Shown here in pieces: positions 26,492 through 33,640 of a stretch of 33,640 nucleotides of DNA (its first letter is position 1; every line of letters begins with the position of its first letter). The position numbers and the translations under genes are program-made. The stretch comes from Dehalococcoidales bacterium (GTDB taxonomy: Bacteria; Chloroflexota; Dehalococcoidia; Dehalococcoidales; BS750m-G39), in NCBI GenBank assembly GCA_016783245.1, contig JADHWY010000007.1, positions 1-33,640 on the forward strand, written 5' to 3'. Below the pieces are notes generated by a model. The model did not search any database and had not been told where the DNA came from. It saw only the letters and a program-made list of their open reading frames with translations.

Positions 26492-27577
26492 TCAGAAGAA
26501 AACTGCTCTTTTCTTGCGCCGTAATAAGTAAAGGAAGAAAGGTGCCCCACAGATGGCAGTGATTACCCCTATCGGTATCTCCGTAGGCGCTAGAGCGGTG
26601 CGTGCCACGAGGTCAGCAAGAATCAGAAAAATGGCGCCGCTGAGGACGGACAAGGGTAGTAAAAAGCGATGGTCCGGCCCCCAAATCAGGCGCACGGCGT
26701 GAGGGGTGATGATGCCGACAAACCCGATGGTGCCTACGAAAGAAACAGCGGCAGCAGTAATCAGGGTAGCGGCGGCAAGAAGAATGAGCTTGACCTTTTC
26801 TACAGCGATTCCTAGCTGTTGAGCCTGCTCCTCATCAAGCTGCATTACATTAAGCGAGCGAGCATAAAGCAAAATGATGACTACCCCCACCACTACATAG
26901 GGAAGAACAACCTTTACCTCCGACCACTCGCTTAAAGAGAAACTACCCATAAGCCAAAATATAATTCCATGCATCTTCTCCCCACTGGTGATTATCAGGT
27001 AAGAAACGATTGACCCCCAAAGGGCTCCCAAAGCCACACCGGCTAGGATAAGGGTGGTCATAGGCAGGGTCTTGCCTACCCGAGCCAGACTATAGACAAT
27101 GGCTACACTAACCAGCGCCCCGATGAAAGCGAGTAAGGGGATAACCCCGACCCCCATTCCATGCCAGTCGAATGGGAGTAAGAAGCCAACGACAGCTCCC
27201 AATGCTGCCCCCTGGGCCACACCGATAAGGTAAGGGTCAGCTAATGGATTACGAAACAGCCCCTGGTAAGTAGCCCCGGCTATGGCTAGGGCAGCACCGA
27301 CAAGACCTGCCAGAATGACCCTGGGCAAGCGTATTTCCAGAATTATAGTCTCTGTAGTGCTCAGCCAGGTAGGAGTTATGTCAACCAAGGGCAATTGCGA
27401 AAGCAGAACACGGCAAGTAGTTAGGAAAGGGATTTGAACGCTGCCGACAGTCATGGCAAATGCCGCCACCCCTCCAAATGCAATCAAAAGCCCCAAAATT
27501 GCATATGCCCGGCGGCGCCAATGAGGGAAATGAATGGGCACAGATTGCTCCATGAGAGATGGTTTAAGTTGATACAT
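26492..27577 (-). CDS. btuC: FecCD/BtuC family ABC permease
   Basis: RLPRVILAGLVGAALAIAGATYQGLFRNPLADPYLIGVAQGAALGAV, GTIGFVGIITPHAVRLIWGPDHRFLLPLS. Confidence 0.92.
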   Translation of the reverse strand: MYQLKPSLMEQSVPIHFPHWRRRAYAILGLLIAFGGVAAFAMTVGSVQIPFLTTCRVLLSQLPLVDITPTWLSTTETIILEIRLPRVILAGLVGAALAIAGATYQGLFRNPLADPYLIGVAQGAALGAVVGFLLPFDWHGMGVGVIPLLAFIGALVSVAIVYSLARVGKTLPMTTLILAGVALGALWGSIVSYLIITSGEKMHGIIFWLMGSFSLSEWSEVKVVLPYVVVGVVIILLYARSLNVMQLDEEQAQQLGIAVEKVKLILLAAATLITAAAVSFVGTIGFVGIITPHAVRLIWGPDHRFLLPLSVLSGAIFLILADLVARTALAPTEIPIGVITAICGAPFFLYLLRRKKRAVFF

Positions 27578-27589
27578 GGTAGATATTAA

Positions 27590-28513
27590 TTAGTCCTTCT
27601 TAAATAGTTCCGGGTGTATGAATTCAGCCAACTGCTCCAGCGCGTCGGTTATCCTGGGTCCGGGGCGACCAGCCAGGTCAACATCTATCTTATATACCTT
27701 GTGATTAATACAGGCGTCCACACTCTTCAATCTCGGCTTAGTCTCCACATACCGAAAAGTCAAGTCCTCACCTGACCCCATGCCAACCCCAGCGATTATC
27801 ACCTGAGGATTTGCTTCAATAACTGCCTCTAAACTAATCGCCGCATACCCACTGAGGTCTCGGGCAATGTTTGTTCCGCCTGCCATTCGAATCAGCTCGT
27901 TATGACGGGTCTCTGCACCAGGTGTCATCAACGGATCATGCCAGGTGATGTAAAAAACCCTAGGTCTTTGAGCCTCTGGCATATTATCCGTCTTGTCAGT
28001 TACCACCTTGATTCTGCTCCGCATCTCCGCTACCAACTGAGAAGCCTCCTCCCCCTTCCCTGTAACCTCTCCAACCAGGGCGATAGATTCCAGTACCTCG
28101 CCAAGGGTTTTTGGGTCTAAAGCAAAAACAGTCAGCCCCATTGCCTTAAGCTTTGGAATGATTCTCGCTTCGTGGATTTCGGTAGCCAGTACCAAATCTG
28201 GAGAGAGGGCAACCACTCTCTCTAGGTCAACAGTGCTAAAACCACCTATTTTATCTATAGTTTTAGCTGCCTCGGGGTAATCGCAATATTCTGTTACCCC
28301 TACTACCTTGTCAGCCAAACCCAAAGCGAACAGTATCTCAGTATTGCTCGGGGAGAGAGAAATAATTCTTTCTGGGATTTTGTCTAATTTGACTACCCTG
28401 CCCAGTTGGTCTGCCACTTCCATCGTAGATGATACCACCTCTTCGGCAGGTGGTGCACAAGCCGCAAATAGACTCAACAGAACAACAAAAATGCCCAATG
28501 TCACTAATCTCAT
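27590..28513 (-). CDS. btuF: Periplasmic/lipoprotein cobalamin-binding protein
   Basis: Lipobox LSLFAACAPP; DQLGRVVKLDKIPERIISLSPSNTEILFALGLADKVVGVTEYCDYPEAAKTIDKIGGF; downstream of cobalamin riboswitch. Confidence 0.9.
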   Translation of the reverse strand: MRLVTLGIFVVLLSLFAACAPPAEEVVSSTMEVADQLGRVVKLDKIPERIISLSPSNTEILFALGLADKVVGVTEYCDYPEAAKTIDKIGGFSTVDLERVVALSPDLVLATEIHEARIIPKLKAMGLTVFALDPKTLGEVLESIALVGEVTGKGEEASQLVAEMRSRIKVVTDKTDNMPEAQRPRVFYITWHDPLMTPGAETRHNELIRMAGGTNIARDLSGYAAISLEAVIEANPQVIIAGVGMGSGEDLTFRYVETKPRLKSVDACINHKVYKIDVDLAGRPGPRITDALEQLAEFIHPELFKKD

Positions 28514-28545
28514 TTAAAAACCTCCAGAGTTAATATCGCTTACAC

Positions 28546-28581
28546 AAAATTAAATCCCCTTGCCGCTTGGACAAGGGGATT
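28546..28581 (-). terminator. Intrinsic terminator/expression platform of the cobalamin riboswitch
   Basis: Minus strand AATCCCCTTG-TCCAAGCGG-CAAGGGGATT followed by TAATTTTG; 10-bp stem. Confidence 0.75.
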
Positions 28582-28638
28582 CTCATGTCCCTTCAAACAT
28601 GCTCCCACCCCCTCTCTCCGCGGAGGTTCACGGACACC

Positions 28639-28749
28639 TGGAGGTTCGGCGTTCTGACTTCTCGCCTCAGGCGAGTCACAGTAGGCGGGACTGCGTCGGA
28701 CTTTCACCGACTTGCTCTCCGCTATGCCTGAGCTAGCTCAGGCACCTCC
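28639..28749 (-). promoter_or_regulatory. Cobalamin riboswitch aptamer
   Basis: Minus strand GGAGGTGCC...GCGGAGAGCAAGTCGGTGAAAGTCCGACGCAGTCCCGCCTACTGTGA...AAGTCAGAACGCCGAACCTCC: conserved GGTGAAAGTCC/CAGTCCCGCC.ACTGT core, B12-box-like AGTCAGAACGCC, and closing P1. Confidence 0.92.
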
Positions 28750-28810
28750 AGACTATCTATTCTTCTGGCATAGGATACAAGGATTTAGATAAAAATGCAA
28801 ACTTTATTTC

Positions 28811-29140
28811 TTAGTAAACCCTGCCCCCAATTATAGCTTCATCCCTCGGCTCCAGTAGAGAAATCACCCCACCCTCCATTGGCACCCCTAGAATAAGCAC
28901 CTCCGACAGAAAGCCAGCAATATTCTTGGGCGGGAAATTGACCACCGCCACTATCCGCCGTCCGATAAGCTCATCCTTACTATAGTTGGTTAACTGGGCA
29001 CAAGAACGCTTAGTCCCTATCTCAGGGCCAAAATCAATCTCAAACTTATACGATGGATTACGAGCCTTAGAAAAGTCCTCCACCCCGACCACCCTCCCCA
29101 GCCTCATATCTACCTTCAGAAAATCGTCATATGTAATCAT
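28811..29140 (-). CDS. csaA: CsaA-like tRNA-binding (EMAP/OB) domain protein
   Basis: MITYDDFLKVDMRLGRVVGVEDFSKARNPSYKFEIDFGPEIGTKRSCAQLTNYSKDELIGRRIVAVVNFPPKNIAGFLSEVLILG. Confidence 0.9.
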   Translation of the reverse strand: MITYDDFLKVDMRLGRVVGVEDFSKARNPSYKFEIDFGPEIGTKRSCAQLTNYSKDELIGRRIVAVVNFPPKNIAGFLSEVLILGVPMEGGVISLLEPRDEAIIGGRVY

Positions 29141-29164
29141 TGCTGAACTCCTATAAAGAAATAG

Positions 29165-30301
29165 CTACTCTTCCTCAATAAGCCTCCTGACCCATAGCTG
29201 TGGATGAGTGGAAATAACCTGCCTTAGGGCTTCCAACTTACGCCTAATATCCTTTGCTACCGCCTCGTCGGTAACCAATTGCCTAAGCCTGGATTGGTCA
29301 AGGCCGAGCACCCGATTCCACAGCCCCTCAGGCTCAAGCAAGGCTCTAACTTCATCTTCACTAAAACCCGCTTTCTCCACCAGCTTATAGGTAATGGCAT
29401 GCTCCCTGCCATAAACTCGATTTAACCCCTCAGCTTGGCAAAAATCAATAATCATCTGCTTTATCTCATCAAACTCCAGTTGGAGTTCTTTTATCTGACT
29501 CTGTAAGGAAACATAGCGCTTAACCGCCTCAGCTACTGCCATTCCCCCCAGAATCTCGGTATCCCTTGGCTCGGGTATAGTCTTTTGTCGGTAGTATGGG
29601 CAGTGCTCAGCGAAATCACAGGGGCAATACTGGTTCTCAATAGCGGGGAATCTCTCCTCTTCAATACCCTTTGCCACTGCCAACACCAGATGCCTGGCTT
29701 CCTCAAGCTGCGCCTCACCCCTAGGCTCGCAACTACAAGGGGTGTTTGACCTGAAGTGATACAGAGTGAGCCTCTCCACCGGGAGATACCAGGACTGCTC
29801 AACTGCCAATTGGTATAGTGTCAACTGGAGATTTTTTTCTAAGTCATCCCTGGTAAACAGCTCCCTATCTGTCTTGTAGTCAACAATAGATAGTCCACCG
29901 CTACCCAGCTTATCTACCCGGTCAATATAACCCCTCAGCTTCACCCCCTCAATATCAATATTAAACATCCACTCCACAGCTACTGGCATCCTGAAATCGG
30001 AGCTGTGAATCTCCCAGAACTTAGCCAGTATCTCCCGACCATAAGCCTTATAACTGGCTTCCTCCTCGGCTGACTCATATCCCTCAGAAAGCCAATTCTT
30101 CTCATAAAACTGAAGTAATTCATCCAGCGATGGTGGCGGAGGTACCTTTACCCTAAAAAAGTGCTCGGCACAGGTATGCATAGTATTGCCAAAACTGAAA
30201 TACCACCTGTCCTTCGGCTTTAATCCGTCAATGTATTGTAGCTTATAGCACAAGGGGCAGGACCGGTATAGAGAAATCTGGGTGTAGCTTAAGGGCTTCA
30301 T
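29165..30301 (-). CDS. PD-(D/E)XK nuclease (RecB-family/Cas4-like)
   Basis: LSYTQISLYRSCPLCYKLQYIDGL; LRGYIDRVDKLGSGGLSIVDYKTD; C-terminal CPCDFAEHCPYYR cysteines as in Fe-S RecB-like nucleases. Confidence 0.88.
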   Translation of the reverse strand: MKPLSYTQISLYRSCPLCYKLQYIDGLKPKDRWYFSFGNTMHTCAEHFFRVKVPPPPSLDELLQFYEKNWLSEGYESAEEEASYKAYGREILAKFWEIHSSDFRMPVAVEWMFNIDIEGVKLRGYIDRVDKLGSGGLSIVDYKTDRELFTRDDLEKNLQLTLYQLAVEQSWYLPVERLTLYHFRSNTPCSCEPRGEAQLEEARHLVLAVAKGIEEERFPAIENQYCPCDFAEHCPYYRQKTIPEPRDTEILGGMAVAEAVKRYVSLQSQIKELQLEFDEIKQMIIDFCQAEGLNRVYGREHAITYKLVEKAGFSEDEVRALLEPEGLWNRVLGLDQSRLRQLVTDEAVAKDIRRKLEALRQVISTHPQLWVRRLIEEE

Positions 30302-30328
30302 TTCCTTCCTCCGTTAAATATCTCGGGC

Positions 30329-31414
30329 TCAATCCCAACCAATGGCTAACTCGGCCTCTACTGAGGACAGAATAGCCTTGGCCTCTGCCTCAGATAAGCC
30401 AAATCTTCTAGCCACCCTCGGTAGCGGAACCTCCCTACCAGTGGCAAACCCATGGTAAAACAAATACATCTCCTGAGCCAAGCTATCAATACCCTTGGCA
30501 TCTAGGCCAAGTAAAGAAATAACCTCATCGTGCTCGGTGGCTAAGATGCGTATTATGGCAGCATCACCGGATAGGGCGTGAGCATAGTCAGCCTTTGCCC
30601 TCTCATGTTCGCCAAAATTTTCATAGGCGATGGCTCTATTATAATATAACTTGGCATTGCCGGGATAAAGGCGTATCGCCCTAGAATAGCAGTCGATAGC
30701 AGCATCATACTCCTGCCCCTCCAGATACCGATTCCCCCGAATATAGAGGGTTATGGCATTTATATAAGGGTCAGGCAGGTAGCATACCTCCTCCCGACTG
30801 CCTAGCTCCTTGAGGTCTAAGTCTTCAACTTGCCAGGCTCCACCCTGCTTCGTCTGCAATCCCACCCTTTGGTGGCGGATATTCTTTGACCCATACCACA
30901 AATCAATAAAACGCCAGCGACGGTTCTCAAGCCTGACCAGACCAGCAGCATGAGGCACATACCTGCCGGCGTTATCCATAACCACCTCAATAACGCCCAC
31001 ATCAAGACCAAATAGCCGACCCAGCAGGGTGAATAACTTAGCATAACCTACACAGTCGGCACTGCCTTGCAGTAGGACCTGACCCAAATCAAAAACCCTG
31101 CCCCTTTTTACATTTGCCCGGATAAAATCATAGAGCCAGCCGATGAGCCCGACTTCTAACCGACCCTTATAGCCACCGCTCCGTATCTCGTCCAAGCCTT
31201 CACTCACCATGTGAGCTAACTTCACCACACTGCCCTCATCGAGGTATCTCCAGCGGATGGGCAGCTCAGGTCTCTGCCAACTATTGATAATTGCCTCTAC
31301 TCGCTCCATATCAGGCATGTCTTCAAAGAGCATAGTCGTATCTTCCGCTTGCATTACACCGCTATTATAGACTATTTCCTGCCTTAGAAGTAACATACTG
31401 GCGACTGCTGACAA
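30329..31414 (-). CDS. Transglutaminase-like domain protein with TPR repeats
   Basis: QGSADCVGYAKLFTLLGRLFG (C), YVPHAAGLVRLENRRWRFIDLWYG (H, D); TPR YLEGQEYDAAIDCYSRAIRLYPGNAKLYYNRAIAYENFGEHERAKADYAHAL. Confidence 0.8.
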   Translation of the reverse strand: MSAVASMLLLRQEIVYNSGVMQAEDTTMLFEDMPDMERVEAIINSWQRPELPIRWRYLDEGSVVKLAHMVSEGLDEIRSGGYKGRLEVGLIGWLYDFIRANVKRGRVFDLGQVLLQGSADCVGYAKLFTLLGRLFGLDVGVIEVVMDNAGRYVPHAAGLVRLENRRWRFIDLWYGSKNIRHQRVGLQTKQGGAWQVEDLDLKELGSREEVCYLPDPYINAITLYIRGNRYLEGQEYDAAIDCYSRAIRLYPGNAKLYYNRAIAYENFGEHERAKADYAHALSGDAAIIRILATEHDEVISLLGLDAKGIDSLAQEMYLFYHGFATGREVPLPRVARRFGLSEAEAKAILSSVEAELAIGWD

Positions 31415-31457
31415 CCTGAACTAGCTCAGATAGATGAGTGGCATCCCGGGTAGTTTT

Positions 31458-31570
31458 GTCATGGCGAGCCTCTTTCTATGTCATTGCGAGTGACCGTAGG
31501 GAGCGTGGCAATCTCGGTGGTGGAAAGGGGATGTCATTGCGAGCGGAGCAATTCCAGTGGGAAGGGGCTT
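31458..31570. repeat. GTCATTGCGAG-type dispersed intergenic repeat array (degenerate units)
   Basis: gtcatggcgagcc (31458), gtcattgcgagtgaccgtagggagcgtggcaatctc (31480), gtcattgcgagcggagcaattcc (31533). Confidence 0.75.
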
Positions 31571-31685
31571 CCCGCCAAAGACGAAAAAGGGTGTCATGTG
31601 TGTCACTAATCATATGAACGAGTACACAAGCTTGATATTTTGGGTCAAATTGATTAGCATTAAGCTTACTTATCACAGATAGAAG

Positions 31686-32366
31686 ATGGAACATATACCA
31701 CTTTTAGTTGCCTTCAGTGCCGGGCTATTGTCTTTCCTATCCCCCTGCGTGCTGCCTCTAGTGCCAGTATACCTTGCCAGCCTATGTGGACCTGAAATAC
31801 TCGAATCAGAGGCTGGTAGAGGTCGTATTCCGATATTCTTCCACTCTCTTAGCTTTGTTGTTGGCTTTTCGGTAATCTTTATTATCCTGGGAGCCAGTGC
31901 CGGATTGGCTGGGTTTGCCCTCGGCACCGAGCTAGCTCTAATTCATAAAATAGCCGGCAGCCTACTGATAGCCTTTGGGCTGTTCCTGCTTGCTGCCCTG
32001 AAAATCCCGTGGCTGAATTATGAAAAGCGGCTGGCTCCATCCCTGGGCACCACCGCCAGTTACCTGCGCTCCCTCCTCATCGGAGCCATCTTTTCCCTGG
32101 CCTGGACCCCCTGCGTCGGTCCCATACTAGGTGGCATCCTGACCCTCGCCTGGAGTTCAGAAACAGCATGGCGTGGAGCTTACCTATTGGCTACCTATTC
32201 CCTGGGATTAGGACTCCCCTTCCTCGTTATAGGAGTGACCTTCGATTCTATTAGACCACTGTTAAAGCACATCCATCGTTACTCCACCTGGATATATATT
32301 GGTAGCGGCTTACTGCTTATAGCCATAGGCATACTTATCCTGACCAATAGGCTGACCTGGTTTTAG
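31686..32366 (+). CDS. ccdA: CcdA-type cytochrome c biogenesis/thiol transport membrane protein
   Basis: AFSAGLLSFLSPCVLPLVPVYLASLCG and GAIFSLAWTPCVGPILGGILTLA motifs; six-TM protein. Confidence 0.92.
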   Translation: MEHIPLLVAFSAGLLSFLSPCVLPLVPVYLASLCGPEILESEAGRGRIPIFFHSLSFVVGFSVIFIILGASAGLAGFALGTELALIHKIAGSLLIAFGLFLLAALKIPWLNYEKRLAPSLGTTASYLRSLLIGAIFSLAWTPCVGPILGGILTLAWSSETAWRGAYLLATYSLGLGLPFLVIGVTFDSIRPLLKHIHRYSTWIYIGSGLLLIAIGILILTNRLTWF

Positions 32367-32387
32367 ACACGATTTGGAGGCTTAATT

Positions 32388-32903
32388 ATGAATAAAATGC
32401 TGAAAGTAATGCTGCTAATAATGCTAATCTCGGGGCTGTTAATGGCTGGCTGTGCCGGGGGAACCAGCCAAAACCCCTGGATAGGTAAGCCAGCACCCGA
32501 CTTTCAGTTTCAGAGTCCTGATGGACAAGCTACTTCCCTCAGTGACCTTAGAGGTAAGCCAGTGTTAATCAACTTCTGGGCAACTTGGTGTTCCCCTTGT
32601 GTCTATGAAATGCCCTATATACAACAGGTTTATGATGAATGGCAGGAAAAGGGGCTGGTGTTGCTGGCCATTAACATAGGTGAAAGCTCTTCCAAAGTAA
32701 AGGGATTTTTACAAAGCCATGGCTTTTCCTTACCAGTACTGCTTGATACAGAGGGGAAGATAGCCGGACAATACGGCATCCGACCCATCCCAACCAGCTT
32801 CTTTATTGATAAAGATGGCATAATTCAAGATGTGAAGGTTGGTCCTTTCCAGAGCACGGCAGAAATAGAAAGTAGCCTGAGCAAGCTCACAATCACAAAG
32901 TAA
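32388..32903 (+). CDS. TlpA/ResA-like thiol-disulfide oxidoreductase lipoprotein
   Basis: Lipobox LLMAGCAGG; INFWATWCSPCVYEMPYIQQVYDEW; GIRPIPTSFFIDKDGII. Confidence 0.93.
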   Translation: MNKMLKVMLLIMLISGLLMAGCAGGTSQNPWIGKPAPDFQFQSPDGQATSLSDLRGKPVLINFWATWCSPCVYEMPYIQQVYDEWQEKGLVLLAINIGESSSKVKGFLQSHGFSLPVLLDTEGKIAGQYGIRPIPTSFFIDKDGIIQDVKVGPFQSTAEIESSLSKLTITK

Positions 32904-32916
32904 AAGGAGGTCAGAT

Positions 32917-33228
32917 ATGGGTGACATTTTAGATGAAGCCTATGCTATAGCCCAGTGCAAGGACTGCCCCTGGTATAAGTCCTGCATAATGCCAATGAGG
33001 TTCACTGCCGAGGACATCCGCCGTCAGCTAGAATCCTCAGCGCCAGGGATGGATATCTCGCAGCAAGCTGACCTAGGAATGCAGAACCTCCTATCCAGTA
33101 TGGCAACCGCCGCCCAGAACTCACTGCTGGAAGGATGCCCCATCTTCATTGAACGCTTGCGAGCCGACCCCAAGCTTGCCCAACGGCTTAAGCAAATAAT
33201 GCAAAACTGGGGCAAAGAAGAGGAATAA
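32917..33228 (+). CDS. Small Cys-containing protein of unknown function
   Basis: 103 aa ORF with aaaggaggt RBS immediately after TlpA; CKDCPWYKSC motif. Confidence 0.65.
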   Translation: MGDILDEAYAIAQCKDCPWYKSCIMPMRFTAEDIRRQLESSAPGMDISQQADLGMQNLLSSMATAAQNSLLEGCPIFIERLRADPKLAQRLKQIMQNWGKEEE

Positions 33229-33353
33229 TAGGACGAATGTAAACGGGTTCCTATATGCCATTAACAGGCAAATCCACCTGCAGCACCTGGCTGTTGGTTA
33301 CTGGGGTTGGGGGCTACTCAGAATGCTGGGCATACCAATCTAGCCAAGGTCAG

Positions 33354-33640
33354 TTATCTTTCCTCTATAATTATTCGTATTACTCTGTCACCCTCAAACT
33401 GCGGATTTTGATTCGGGTCTCTGGGCGTCAGTTTTTTCAGGACATCCATTCCCTCTATTAGCTGACCAAATACCGAGTGCTTACCATCAAGGTGGTGCTG
33501 GGGGGCATAAGTAATGAAAAACTGGCAGCCATTGGTATCGGGACCGGAATTAGCCATTGATAGAGCACCGGCAACATGGGTATGCCCGGTGAATTCATCA
33601 TCAAAGGAGTAACCAGGGGTGCCAGTTCCGGTTCCAGTAG
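33354..33640 (-). CDS. Cyclophilin-type peptidyl-prolyl cis-trans isomerase, partial (runs off the window)
   Basis: Minus-strand frame [65 protein letters not shown] continues to the window edge. Confidence 0.93.
   Translation of the reverse strand, partial: TGTGTGTPGYSFDDEFTGHTHVAGALSMANSGPDTNGCQFFITYAPQHHLDGKHSVFGQLIEGMDVLKKLTPRDPNQNPQFEGDRVIRIIIEER

Noticed and set aside
29165-30301. Possible cas4 and CRISPR locus
   Set aside because: Cas4/RecB-like nuclease only; no repeat-spacer array and no other cas genes in the window.

Overview
The window looks like part of a Dehalococcoidia-like (Chloroflexota) chromosome; this taxonomic guess comes from gene style only and was not tested. The left part (1-6.2 kb) holds a partial OFA-type MFS transporter, DUF167, TatD, a C39-like papain-fold lipoprotein, an HtrA-type protease, a stand-alone LigD 3'-phosphoesterase domain and a membrane ORF that abuts a 3' tRNA fragment. 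From 6.5 to 15.7 kb there is a co-directional redox gene set: VAO/GlcD-type FAD protein, CCG-domain Fe-S protein, second VAO/GlcD-type FAD protein, Cys-rich mini-protein, CoxG-like SRPBCC, three-subunit xanthine-dehydrogenase-family molybdenum hydroxylase and a C2H2-like mini-protein. It is followed by a corrinoid-activation set: MetH-activation-like protein, RACo-type ASKHA ferredoxin protein and a truncated methyl-THF:corrinoid methyltransferase. The methyltransferase breaks abruptly into a zinc-ribbon tyrosine-integrase remnant that abuts the 3' end of an intact tRNA-Ala(TGC). The right part carries small ORFs, an MTH1187-type protein, TauE, a COG0731 radical SAM protein and a minus-strand cobamide assembly/uptake set (cobU, cobC, cobS, cobT, AsnB-like, btuD, btuC, btuF) behind a cobalamin riboswitch with a terminator. 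It also has CsaA, a Cas4/RecB-like nuclease, a transglutaminase-TPR protein, CcdA, TlpA and a partial cyclophilin. The most notable signals are the redox cluster of unknown substrate, the MeTr/integrase junction beside tRNA-Ala, the tRNA 3' fragment bounding the left of this block, and an AsnB-like enzyme inside the B12 gene set.
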